Shown here: in pieces, positions 1 to 6,184 of the stretch
Position numbering within the stretch: position 1 is the first letter of the stretch
Layout of the letters: each line of letters opens with the position of its first letter
Assembly: GCA_023432305.1 (NCBI GenBank)
Contig: JAEYUT010000096.1
Span: 1 to 6,201, forward strand
DNA from: Actinomycetes bacterium
GTDB lineage: Bacteria > Actinomycetota > Actinomycetes > Actinomycetales > Microbacteriaceae
Direction: 5' to 3'
DNA length: 6,201 bases
Made by a program: the position numbers and the translations under genes
Notes under the pieces: generated by a model
Databases searched by the model: none
What the model was told of the DNA's origin: nothing
The model's input: the letters and a program-made list of their open reading frames with translations, nothing else

Positions 1-1
1 G

Positions 2-1114
2 GGCACCCCTGATCGCGTCGTGGGGTTCGCGAAGGAGGGCGACTACGTCATCGTGTTCCCCAAGCCGGCGCTTCAGACAGCCGCCGTCGATCTGCAATGG
101 CCCGCATCGACGACGACTGCGGTTCGCGGCATGTTCACGGGGCTGACCTGGGCGCAGCTGCGCCGCACGGTCGCGAACGCGGCCGCAGACGCATCCGACG
201 TCAACGACTCCGATGCGGATCCCGTGACGGGTCGCGCGCCCGTCACCCTCGGGATCTCGGGACAGAACGACCATCGCCACGACGCAGGCTGGTACGGAAT
301 GGGCGGGTTCAGCGTCGAGAAGACGACGACCGGACGTGCGGATCCGGCTGCCGAGTACACCGTGCGGGTCGACACGGCGGTCGACTTCCGAGGCGCTTCG
401 GTGCTCGGCACCGGCGGACCCGCCACCGAACCGCTGGTCGATGTGCTCTCCGCGGTGGTGGAGGGTGGCGAGCGGATCGCGTGGGCCGAGGAGATCCCCT
501 ATGGAACGACCTTGACCCTGCGTGAAGACGACATGCCCGATGCGGCGGTCGCTTTCACGCCGAACGCTGCGGTCGGCGCCCACCGGGGCCACGTCGTGAT
601 CGCGCCGACGGTGGCGGCGGGCGGACAGCTGCTCCAGGTGCGCAACGCATTTGCGACGCTGCAGGTGGCGAAGACGCTCGACGGCGCCGCCGCGCCCGCT
701 GGGACGACCTTCACGGTCGAGTACGAGGCCGGGGTCACGACCGCAGAGGTGGAGGTCGCCGCGGGGGACACGATCGTGCTCGAGGGTGTGCCGGTCGGCG
801 GAACGGTGCGGTTGCGTGAGCCCATCGTCGGTCCGGCGAGCGGCGCGGGCCTCGTCTGGGGCGAGCCCGTGTGGCGCCTCGGCGCGACCGTGCTCACACC
901 GGACGCCGACGGCTGGGTCGAGGTCGTCATCCCGAATCAGGGCGGCACGGTGAGCCTCTCGCTCGCCAACCGGGCGTGGGCGCCGCCCGCGCTGCCCTTC
1001 GCCGGGGGGCTCGCGCAGGATGCGATCCTCTTCGCGGGCGGGCTGGTGATGATGGTCGCCTTCGTGCTCGGCGCCGTGCAGCTGCGCCGACGCATGCGCG
1101 CGCTGGGTTCCTGA
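2..1114 (+). CDS. C-terminal part of an LPXTG-type surface protein with two DUF5979-like domains (possible tip/minor pilin), 5' truncated
   Basis: The reading frame is open back to base 2, so the true start lies upstream; the GTG at 20 is only an internal codon. Numbering from base 2 gives 370 visible residues. Residues about 1-100 are not recognised and may be the end of an adhesin domain. Two tandem beta-rich repeats follow (about 103-218 and 220-325). Each begins with a V-x-K strand (K107, K224), has an L-R-E motif (E175, E273) and ends at an Asn (N215, N323), which is the DUF5979/Cna-B-like pattern. An LPFAGG sorting motif (331-336), a hydrophobic segment and an RRRMR tail end the protein. 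A sortase would cleave at the motif and attach the protein to the wall or to a pilus. The major pilin gene lies 3.5 kb downstream on the same strand and ends in a similar motif, so a tip-adhesin role is inferred. A stand-alone wall protein is the alternative. Surface anchoring is well supported; the adhesin role is not proven. Confidence 0.85.
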   Translation, partial: GTPDRVVGFAKEGDYVIVFPKPALQTAAVDLQWPASTTTAVRGMFTGLTWAQLRRTVANAAADASDVNDSDADPVTGRAPVTLGISGQNDHRHDAGWYGMGGFSVEKTTTGRADPAAEYTVRVDTAVDFRGASVLGTGGPATEPLVDVLSAVVEGGERIAWAEEIPYGTTLTLREDDMPDAAVAFTPNAAVGAHRGHVVIAPTVAAGGQLLQVRNAFATLQVAKTLDGAAAPAGTTFTVEYEAGVTTAEVEVAAGDTIVLEGVPVGGTVRLREPIVGPASGAGLVWGEPVWRLGATVLTPDADGWVEVVIPNQGGTVSLSLANRAWAPPALPFAGGLAQDAILFAGGLVMMVAFVLGAVQLRRRMRALGS

Positions 1115-1119
1115 GAAGG

Positions 1120-1869
1120 TCAGCTCCCCGGCAGCTCGAGCTCCGGGATCTCTGCGGTCGGCTCGAGTGCGATCCGCACCCATTCGCCCGAGACCCGCAG
1201 TTCGGCCTGATGCAGTCGTCCATCCCCGCCCACCCACAGGCGCAGGGGCGAGGTGTCCGCAGATACGATCGCGCCAGCCGGCACGGGCTCGTCGCTCGGC
1301 GGTGCAGCGAAGACGGTCACCGGCTCGCCTCCGACCTCGTCGTCGCGCAGCCAGAGCGCGCCCGATTGCTGCAGAAGCAGAGGATTGTCGGGGCGATCTG
1401 TGCCGAGGCCGAGCAGCACGGCGAGCAGTCGGTCGAGGTCGGATGCGGAGGTGTCCAGCGCGCGGCTCTGCCACCCGAGATCGTCGAGGGCCGGGATGGG
1501 CAGCAGGGGCAGTCCGTCCGCATCGAGCTCGCTTGCGCGGATGCCCACCGTGTCGCCCGTCCAGAGCACTGCCTGCGCCGGGAAGTCGCCCCTCACGCCC
1601 GCGTAGCCGACGTGCGAGACGTGGTCGACCCATCCCGCGAAGGTCAGCTCCGACCCGTCGACAGTGAGCTGTGTGGAGAAGCGCACGCCTCCGCGGTCGA
1701 AGTTGAGGAACCGGGTGGTGGCGAGCAGCTCGGCTTCCGTGCTGCTCACGGGGCGCTCAGTCGCGACCGGAAGCGTGGGTGCGCCGGGGGTGCAACCTGT
1801 CAGCGCGAGCGCGAGCGCCGCGGCGGCGAAGCTGAGCGCGGAGCGCATGACATCAGAAGAGCGTGCCAC
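1120..1869 (-). CDS. Putative lipoprotein, LolA/LppX-like (third gene of the DyP operon)
   Basis: The product has 249 residues from the GTG at 1869. A short basic N-terminus and an Ala/Leu-rich hydrophobic stretch (about 11-23) end in an L-T-G-C lipobox with C26, the only cysteine. It should therefore be lipidated and sit on the outer face of the membrane. The mature part is rich in beta-strands, with alternating strands such as the one around W212 (L-R-L-W-V-G-G-D-G-R-L) and a final strand-rich tail. This recalls the LolA-like fold of actinobacterial LppX/LprG-type lipoproteins, which bind hydrophobic ligands. The assignment rests on general look only and no specific family is claimed. It lacks the metal-binding helical domain of EfeO. 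The GTG start has a GAGAGGG ribosome site 6 bases upstream and overlaps the peroxidase gene by 17 bases. An ATG at 1848 would leave a 4-base gap and still keep the signal peptide, but has no visible ribosome site. The gene ends 5 bases from the convergent surface-protein gene. Confidence 0.8.
   Translation of the reverse strand: MARSSDVMRSALSFAAAALALALTGCTPGAPTLPVATERPVSSTEAELLATTRFLNFDRGGVRFSTQLTVDGSELTFAGWVDHVSHVGYAGVRGDFPAQAVLWTGDTVGIRASELDADGLPLLPIPALDDLGWQSRALDTSASDLDRLLAVLLGLGTDRPDNPLLLQQSGALWLRDDEVGGEPVTVFAAPPSDEPVPAGAIVSADTSPLRLWVGGDGRLHQAELRVSGEWVRIALEPTAEIPELELPGS
1127..1147. terminator. Candidate hairpin at the convergent gene ends
   Basis: CCCGG pairs with CCGGG around an inner CAGCTCGAGCT segment, which can extend the stem past a bulged C to a TCGA loop. 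It lies in the last codons of the lipoprotein gene and 13 bases past the stop of the opposing surface-protein gene. There is no T-run in either direction, so terminator function is uncertain. With only 5 bases between the two stop codons, any terminator has to lie inside coding sequence. Confidence 0.25.
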
Positions 1870-2995
1870 CGAGCGCCCTCTCAGCCGTGGCGCCGGGCAG
1901 GATGGCGAACGCCGCGGACGCGGTGGGGGTCACGAAGCGCATGAGCGCGTCGGTCTCGTCGAGACGCTGCTGGGTGCGCACGAAGGTGCGGATGTCGTTC
2001 TGAAACGAGGCGAAGAGGTGACCGCGATCGTCGCCCGCCATATACCCGTAGCTGCGGCGCAGCATGAGCCCGCTGCCGGTGAACGAGGGATGCGCGGCGC
2101 GCGCGTGGGCATCCGCGGGTACGAGCAGGCGACCGTCTGGCGCCTTCGCCCCAAGGTCGATCTCGTCCTCGCGTGAGCCGCCGGAGAGCGGCGCGCCGGT
2201 CAGCTGCTCTCGCCCGATGACGGCATCGCGCATGTCCGGGGAGAGACTGCGGAACGCGTCCGCGTCGATGCGCAGTCGCCGGAGGACGGCGATCGTTCCG
2301 CCGGCGAGCGGGCCCGTCGCGATCCACACGCTCTCGTCGAGCGCCGGGCCGCGCGGCCCGATCGTGCCATCGTGATATCCGAGGGTGTTCCTCGCGACGC
2401 CGTCGACGGGGGCGCTGCGGAACCCGTGCTCGCGCCATCGCACGCGCGGAGCGCCGATCACGTCCACCAGCGCGGCCAGCACCCCGTCGAGCGTGCTCGG
2501 GTCGGAGCCGCCGATGCTCAGCAGCAGGTCGCCGCCGCGTCTGCTCTCGGCGATCGCATCATCCCCGGCGAACTCCGGCAGCTCGACGAGCGATGCGAGC
2601 TCGGGATGCGCCGTGGCGGCAAGCGCGCGGGGCCCGAGACCCACGGTCACCGTGAGGTCGCCAGGGCCGTCAGGCGTCACATCCTGGAGGCCGTGCGGCT
2701 GGGCGGTGAGCTGTGCGATGCGCGTCCCGAGTTCGGTGAGCGTCGTAGCCAGCAGCGTGACGTCGACGTCGATGATCGCGACGAGGCAGTGTCGCTGCGG
2801 CGTCTCGGGGCGGTTGATGCCCGCCTGGTGTGTGCCGTGCGCAGGCACGGGGGCGCCGTCGGCGATCCCGTGCGAGGTCTGGGCGGCGCGCTGCACCGCG
2901 ACGGTTCCCACAGCGGCGACCCCCACGGCGCCGACGCCCGTGAGGAGCGCTCGCCGGCTGAGCGCCGCGTCCTGCGTATGCGCCCGCTGCCTCAT
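1853..2995 (-). CDS. Tat-exported DyP-type haem peroxidase (EfeB-like)
   Basis: A 380-residue protein of the dye-decolorizing peroxidase family, which uses haem and H2O2 to oxidise substrates; EfeB members work with iron uptake. The N-terminus has a twin-arginine motif (S13-R14-R15-A-L-L) followed by a hydrophobic stretch, so it is predicted to be exported folded with haem. The mature start has the family pattern Q-A-G-I. The catalytic GxxDG motif is G206-Y-H-D209-G210. H297, in D-A-H-A-R-A-A-H-P, is the likely proximal haem ligand. R313-R314 in M-L-R-R-S-Y supply the distal-pocket arginine. The C-terminus carries the usual F-A-S-F-Q-N-D and Q-Q-R-L-D-E-T-D blocks and a closing L-P-G. The start is the ATG at 2995, within an ATGA overlap with the upstream stop and 6 bases after an AGGCGGG ribosome site, which suggests translational coupling. 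No EfeU permease or EfeO gene is present here, so an iron-uptake role is not supported by context. Confidence 0.93.
   Translation of the reverse strand: MRQRAHTQDAALSRRALLTGVGAVGVAAVGTVAVQRAAQTSHGIADGAPVPAHGTHQAGINRPETPQRHCLVAIIDVDVTLLATTLTELGTRIAQLTAQPHGLQDVTPDGPGDLTVTVGLGPRALAATAHPELASLVELPEFAGDDAIAESRRGGDLLLSIGGSDPSTLDGVLAALVDVIGAPRVRWREHGFRSAPVDGVARNTLGYHDGTIGPRGPALDESVWIATGPLAGGTIAVLRRLRIDADAFRSLSPDMRDAVIGREQLTGAPLSGGSREDEIDLGAKAPDGRLLVPADAHARAAHPSFTGSGLMLRRSYGYMAGDDRGHLFASFQNDIRTFVRTQQRLDETDALMRFVTPTASAAFAILPGATAERALGGTLF
1876..1882 (-). promoter_or_regulatory. Ribosome binding site deciding the lipoprotein start
   Basis: On the minus strand GAGAGGG lies 6 bases before the GTG at 1869, inside the end of the peroxidase gene. 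The competing ATG at 1848 has no purine-rich site at a suitable distance, so this site favours the longer form. Confidence 0.5.
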
Positions 2996-4284
2996 CGCGT
3001 GCCCGCCTGATCCGCAAGCAGCGATCCATCCGGCACCGGGGTCGCCGTGAGCTCGGGCATCGACACCATCTTCGGCAGTGTCGGATAGGACGCGGCGCGC
3101 GCGAGCTGCGGCTGGTCGCGCGGGCTGGCGACCTTGAGGAAGCTCACCCCGCGCGGAACCTCGAGCGCGATGAGCCCGTCCGCGGACGGCTGGGCTCGGT
3201 CCGTGCACGTCGACGCTGTCGCGGCGAGCTCGGCGGGGATCGTCGCCACCACATCCGCCCAGCAGTTGCCGACCGCGGGGGTCCGCTCGGCCGACAGGTT
3301 CGCGAGCTGCACGGCGCTGTCGCTCACGTTGCCCGTGAAGCGATTGCCGCGCGCAGGGAGATCCTCGGCGTGCCTGAGGATGACGTCGGCTCGCGGGTGG
3401 CCCGAGAGCCGGTTGCGCTCGATCACGTTGTCCTGGCCGCCCGCGATGCCGATGCCGGTCGCGAAGCCGCCCTCGGCGTGCGCGGGGGCATCGGAGGCGG
3501 TGTTGTCGGCGATGAGGTTGCCGACGATCATGTTGCCGCGCTGCGGGGCGAACGCCTCCTGGTAGCTCGACAGGAGGGTCATGCCGATGCGGTTGCCGGT
3601 GAAGCGGTTGCCGACGACGACGACCGAGTCGCTCGCGTTGGCGTTCTCGAACCCCACGGCGTTGCGTTCGGCGACGTTGCCGGCCACGAGGATGTCGCAC
3701 TGCTCGCACTGGCCCACGTAGATGCCGCTGTCGGCGGAGCCGGACGCGTACGAGTCGCGGATGACGCCGTGCTGGGAGTTGAACGCGTAGATCCCGTACA
3801 GGCCGTTGTTGTGGGCGGTGATGTGATCGACGAGGAACCGCTGCAGCGGAGGGAAGGCGGCCGGATCCCAGCGGTCGTAGCTGTCCGAGCCGCGCGCGGC
3901 GGGGCCGGACTCATCGTGGAGTCCGGTGATGAGCACGCCGTAGAAGGTGGCGCGGCGTGTGGTGAGGTTCTCGATCCGCACGCCGTCGGCGATCACGACG
4001 ATGCCGTACGGGCGGATGCCGCCGCCGTCGATGATCGTCGCGTTGCGGTCCTCTCCGCGGATGGTGACGTCGGGCTTGTCGACGAGAAGCTGCTCCTCGT
4101 ACACGCCGGGGGAGATGACGACGATCCCGCCGGGGCGCACGAGCTCCATCGCACCCTGCAGAGTGGGCGCGTCGGCTGGCACGCGCACCTCGTCGAGGAG
4201 CTCGGGTTCGGCCGCGCCGCATGCGGTGACGCCGCCGAGCGCGATCACCACAGCGAACGCTGCGGTGGCGAGGCGACGGGGCAC
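2992..4284 (-). CDS. Right-handed parallel beta-helix lipoprotein (NosD/pectate-lyase-like fold), first gene of the DyP operon
   Basis: A 430-residue predicted lipoprotein. The start V/M1-P-R-R and hydrophobic stretch (5-18) lead to a V-T-A-C lipobox with C22. Next come an opening block typical of secreted beta-helix proteins (V-P-A-D-A-P-T-L-Q, then S-P-G-V-Y-E-E) and many short repeats containing N-x-I/V and G-N-R-F-T-G-N units (about 70-350), each probably one coil of a beta-helix. A C193-E-Q-C196 pair sits in the repeats, and two more cysteines lie in the C-terminal part, which leaves the helix and is not recognised. The fold is shared by carbohydrate-active enzymes and by NosD, a copper-site maturation protein; no catalytic residues can be assigned. 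The GTG at 4284 is preferred because it gives a compact lipoprotein signal and lies 6 bases after a TACACT box, as in leaderless genes. An ATG at 4374 in the same frame would add 30 residues before the signal. Its stop overlaps the DyP start. Confidence 0.85.
   Translation of the reverse strand: MPRRLATAAFAVVIALGGVTACGAAEPELLDEVRVPADAPTLQGAMELVRPGGIVVISPGVYEEQLLVDKPDVTIRGEDRNATIIDGGGIRPYGIVVIADGVRIENLTTRRATFYGVLITGLHDESGPAARGSDSYDRWDPAAFPPLQRFLVDHITAHNNGLYGIYAFNSQHGVIRDSYASGSADSGIYVGQCEQCDILVAGNVAERNAVGFENANASDSVVVVGNRFTGNRIGMTLLSSYQEAFAPQRGNMIVGNLIADNTASDAPAHAEGGFATGIGIAGGQDNVIERNRLSGHPRADVILRHAEDLPARGNRFTGNVSDSAVQLANLSAERTPAVGNCWADVVATIPAELAATASTCTDRAQPSADGLIALEVPRGVSFLKVASPRDQPQLARAASYPTLPKMVSMPELTATPVPDGSLLADQAGTR
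3002..3008 (-). promoter_or_regulatory. Ribosome binding site of the DyP gene
   Basis: On the minus strand AGGCGGG lies 6 bases before the ATG at 2995. It sits inside the last codons of the beta-helix gene, next to the ATGA stop/start overlap. It fixes the peroxidase start immediately before the Tat signal peptide. Confidence 0.55.
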
Positions 4285-4290
4285 CGGCCA

Positions 4291-4296
4291 AGTGTA
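4291..4296 (-). promoter_or_regulatory. Candidate -10 box of a leaderless promoter for the beta-helix/DyP operon
   Basis: The minus strand reads TACACT, a match to the actinobacterial TAnnnT -10 consensus, followed by 6 bases and then the GTG start codon. This spacing would place transcription initiation on or within a base or two of the start codon, giving a leaderless message. No Shine-Dalgarno sequence precedes the GTG, which fits. The -35 region is weak: GTTCGC or TTCGCG lies about 17-18 bases further upstream. Confidence 0.5.
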
Positions 4297-4340
4297 TGAG
4301 CGCGGTGTGCGCGCGCGAACGTGGAACCGCACGTCTGCGA

Positions 4341-4351
4341 CCCCAAAGGGG
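4341..4351. repeat. CCCC-AAA-GGGG palindrome in the divergent promoter region
   Basis: Four Cs, three As and at least four Gs form a perfect short inverted repeat; the G run actually extends to 4354. It lies between the two candidate promoters, at about -40 relative to the plus-strand TAGACT box, where an operator could act on either side. A chance low-complexity motif is also possible. Confidence 0.3.
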
Positions 4352-4377
4352 GGGAGAATCGGGTTTTCTCTCATCTC

Positions 4378-4383
4378 TAGACT
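4378..4383 (+). promoter_or_regulatory. Candidate -10 box for the pilin gene
   Basis: TAGACT matches TAnnnT and is the last such hexamer before the pilin start, since no TA dinucleotide follows up to 4572. No good -35 hexamer is seen 16-18 bases upstream, so an activator or alternative sigma factor may be needed. Transcription from here would give a leader of roughly 180 bases. Confidence 0.35.
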
Positions 4384-4387
4384 CGGC

Positions 4388-4402
4388 CCGTCGAGCTGAC
4401 GG
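4388..4402. repeat. Inverted repeat at the expected pilin transcription start
   Basis: CCGTC and GACGG flank the 5 bases GAGCT. The repeat begins 5 bases after the candidate TAGACT box, so it overlaps the predicted start of transcription and could serve as an operator or as a hairpin at the 5' end of the message. It is short and may be chance in GC-rich DNA. Confidence 0.25.
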
Positions 4403-4535
4403 ATCTGTCCGCCGGAACTCACCCACCCCAGCTCGCTGAACCACCACCAACCCGAATTCTGGAGACGCGTCGTGTGCGCGGATCCATCTCCACCCGTGAC
4501 TCGCGCGCTCCCGCGTGCGCTCTCTTCAGGATCCG

Positions 4536-4552
4536 GTCGGCCGACGGCCGGC
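4536..4552 (+). promoter_or_regulatory. GC-rich hairpin in the pilin leader
   Basis: GTCGGCC, a 3-base loop GAC and GGCCGGC form a 7-bp stem with one G-T pair. It ends 20 bases before the pilin ATG and 10 before the purine-rich ribosome site, so it leaves that site exposed. Such a hairpin could stabilise a highly expressed message or modulate translation. No run of Ts follows, so it is not an obvious terminator. Confidence 0.35.
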
Positions 4553-4562
4553 ACACCCACCC

Positions 4563-4572
4563 GAAGAGAGAG
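4563..4572 (+). promoter_or_regulatory. Purine-rich ribosome binding region of the pilin gene
   Basis: GAAGAGAGAG runs directly into the ATG at 4573. A second in-frame ATG at 4579 has better spacing from this purine run, so translation may begin two codons later. The predicted signal peptide is unaffected. Confidence 0.45.
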
Positions 4573-6177
4573 ATGGACATGGCCATCACCCGACGCGCGC
4601 GCACGCGCGCCACCACCACCGTCGGAGCTGCGGCGCTCGCCGCACTCATGCTCGGAGGCCTCATCGCCCCGGCGTCTGCCGCGCCGATCGGCGACCTCGG
4701 CTTGATCGACGCCGACCAGGATGGCGAGAGCTCGCTCGTCATCACCAAGTACGCCACACACGACGACCAGTCCGGACTGCCTGCCACGGGAGCACCTGTG
4801 GCGAGTGTGCCCGGCGACACGATCGACGGCGTGAGCTTCAGCATCACGCCGGTGCTCTACAGCGCCACGAGCCTGCCTCTCGACCTGACGACGACCACGG
4901 GCTGGGCGGACGCCTCCGCCGTCACCACGGCCTGGAGTGCGAGCGCGCCCACGAGTTTCGGTGCGGGCTATGCGCTCGGCACCGCCGTCACCGGGACCAC
5001 GGCAGGCGGCGGTGTGCTGCGCTTCGACGATCTCGACTTCGGTCTCTACCTCGTGCAGGAGCTCTCCCCCTACGCGGAGGGTGTCACGGGGCCCGCGCTG
5101 CCGTTCCTCGTCACGCTTCCGTATCCGACGGCCGACCTCGCCGGCAACACCAACGAGTGGCTGTACGAGGTCTACGCCTACCCGAAGAACTCGGTCGTCG
5201 ACGTGACGAAGACGGTGGTGGGCGCTGACGTCGACGCGGCCTTCTACACCGAGGCGAGCTACGTCGCCTGGAAGATCGTGGCCGATGTGCCGCTTCTGGC
5301 CCAGGGCCAGGAGCTCGATGACTTCCGGCTCGTCGACACGGTCGACCGCACGAAGCTCGAATTTCCCGACGTCGACACGCCGCACGGCGTGACGGGCGTC
5401 TCGGAGTACTCGGTGGAGGTCTTCGCGGCGAGCGGCACGGCGCCCCTCGCCCTCGACGAGGACCACTACACCCTCGTGGCGAACAACACGACGGGCGTCC
5501 TGAGCCTCACCTTCCTCGCCGATGGGCTCGACTTCCTCGAGGACGAGGCGCTCGGGGGCCGCGTCGAGCTCGTCGTGCCGACGCGCGTGCTCGTGTCCGG
5601 ATCGAGCGCCCTCGACAACGACGTGACGCTCCATGTCAACGACGCCGAGCTCGACGGCGACGCCTCCCAGCCGTTCGGTGCACTCACGATCTTCAAGTAC
5701 GCCTCGACTCCGGGCGACGCCGACGCGCCGGCCACGGGCCTCGCGGGGGCCGTGTTCGAGCTGTACCACGACGTCGACGGCGACGGCAGCCTCGACGCCG
5801 GGGACGACGAGCTGGTCGAGATCGCCGGACTCACGCAGGCGAACTGGACGACTCCGTCGAACGGCCGCCTCACGGTCTCGGGCATCAAGCCCGGGAAGTA
5901 CCTCCTCGTCGAGGTCACGGCTCCCGTCGGCTACCGTCCGCTCGACGCACCCATCGCGGTGACGGTCGCTGCGGGTGCGACGACTGCGGCGAGCGGGTCG
6001 ACGACCGCCGCGACCAACTACGTCCCTGTGGCGAACTCGCAGTACGCGGCGTGGGAGCTGCCCTTCACGGGTGGCAACGGCGTGCTCACCTTCACGCTCG
6101 TCGGCGCCGCGCTCATGGCTCTCGCGGTCGGTCTGGCGTTCGTCAGCCGCCGCCGCGCACTGCGCGCCGAGGCCTGA
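4573..6177 (+). CDS. SpaH/EbpB-type LPXTG-anchored major pilin (shaft subunit)
   Basis: A complete 534-residue protein, within the usual size of this family. A Sec signal peptide (basic residues 7-12, hydrophobic 17-31, cleavage near A36-A37) is followed by an N-terminal domain with K59 in V-I-T-K-Y and an E163 box. The pilin motif W196-L-Y-E-V-Y-A-Y-P-K205-N comes next, and K205 is the expected lysine joined to the next subunit's sorting signal. A second domain (about 207-362) has K213 and a candidate partner N349. A Cna-B-like domain (about 370-482) has K375, E447 in Y-L-L-V-E-V-T-A-P and N482, and contains an acidic calcium-type loop (400-413). The sorting signal LPFTGG (496-501), a membrane segment and an RRRALR tail close the protein. 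A class C sortase would link subunits into a covalent pilus. The start at 4573 gives a proper signal peptide; 4579 is equally possible, whereas the frame's earlier GTG at 4474 would add an unlikely charged extension. Confidence 0.95.
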   Translation: MDMAITRRARTRATTTVGAAALAALMLGGLIAPASAAPIGDLGLIDADQDGESSLVITKYATHDDQSGLPATGAPVASVPGDTIDGVSFSITPVLYSATSLPLDLTTTTGWADASAVTTAWSASAPTSFGAGYALGTAVTGTTAGGGVLRFDDLDFGLYLVQELSPYAEGVTGPALPFLVTLPYPTADLAGNTNEWLYEVYAYPKNSVVDVTKTVVGADVDAAFYTEASYVAWKIVADVPLLAQGQELDDFRLVDTVDRTKLEFPDVDTPHGVTGVSEYSVEVFAASGTAPLALDEDHYTLVANNTTGVLSLTFLADGLDFLEDEALGGRVELVVPTRVLVSGSSALDNDVTLHVNDAELDGDASQPFGALTIFKYASTPGDADAPATGLAGAVFELYHDVDGDGSLDAGDDELVEIAGLTQANWTTPSNGRLTVSGIKPGKYLLVEVTAPVGYRPLDAPIAVTVAAGATTAASGSTTAATNYVPVANSQYAAWELPFTGGNGVLTFTLVGAALMALAVGLAFVSRRRALRAEA

Positions 6178-6184
6178 ACGGCGG

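Larger units (their letters stand above)
4285..4572. other. Divergent intergenic region between the beta-helix gene and the pilin gene
   Basis: These 288 bases separate two genes read outward. The end next to the beta-helix gene holds a TACACT box and an alternating GC tract. The middle holds a CCCC-AAA-GGGG palindrome, a TAGACT box and a second inverted repeat. The end next to the pilin gene holds a GC-rich hairpin and a purine-rich ribosome site. The stretch from 4384 to 4572 contains no TA dinucleotide, so no TAnnnT-type -10 box can lie between it and the pilin start. No tRNA, small gene or known operator such as an IdeR/DtxR box was recognised. Confidence 0.7.

Noticed and set aside
871..1944. 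Plus-strand open frame of 357 codons running over the convergent gene ends and the lipoprotein gene.
   Set aside because: The translation is Arg/Ala-rich and domain-free, and it is antisense to a gene with a clear lipobox.
2996..3709. Extension of the peroxidase frame upstream of 2995.
   Set aside because: The added residues are an Arg-rich shadow of the beta-helix gene. The Tat signal begins right after the ATG at 2995.
1120..4284. Reading the operon as an EfeUOB iron transporter.
   Set aside because: Only the peroxidase matches. There is no permease, the lipoprotein lacks EfeO features, and no iron-regulator box was seen.
3370..4299. Plus-strand open frame of 309 codons antisense to the beta-helix gene.
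   Set aside because: Repetitive Val/Asp/Ala-rich translation mirrors the repeats of the real gene in the opposite frame.
4285..4374. Alternative ATG start at 4374 for the beta-helix lipoprotein.
   Set aside because: It would place 30 polar residues before the signal peptide, has no convincing ribosome site and ignores the well-placed -10 box. It is not fully excluded.
4285..5769. The beta-helix reading frame stays open for 495 more codons on the minus strand, antisense to the pilin.
   Set aside because: The extension is highly charged and low in complexity, overlaps a clear pilin gene, and precedes a proper lipoprotein signal peptide. It is a GC-bias artefact.
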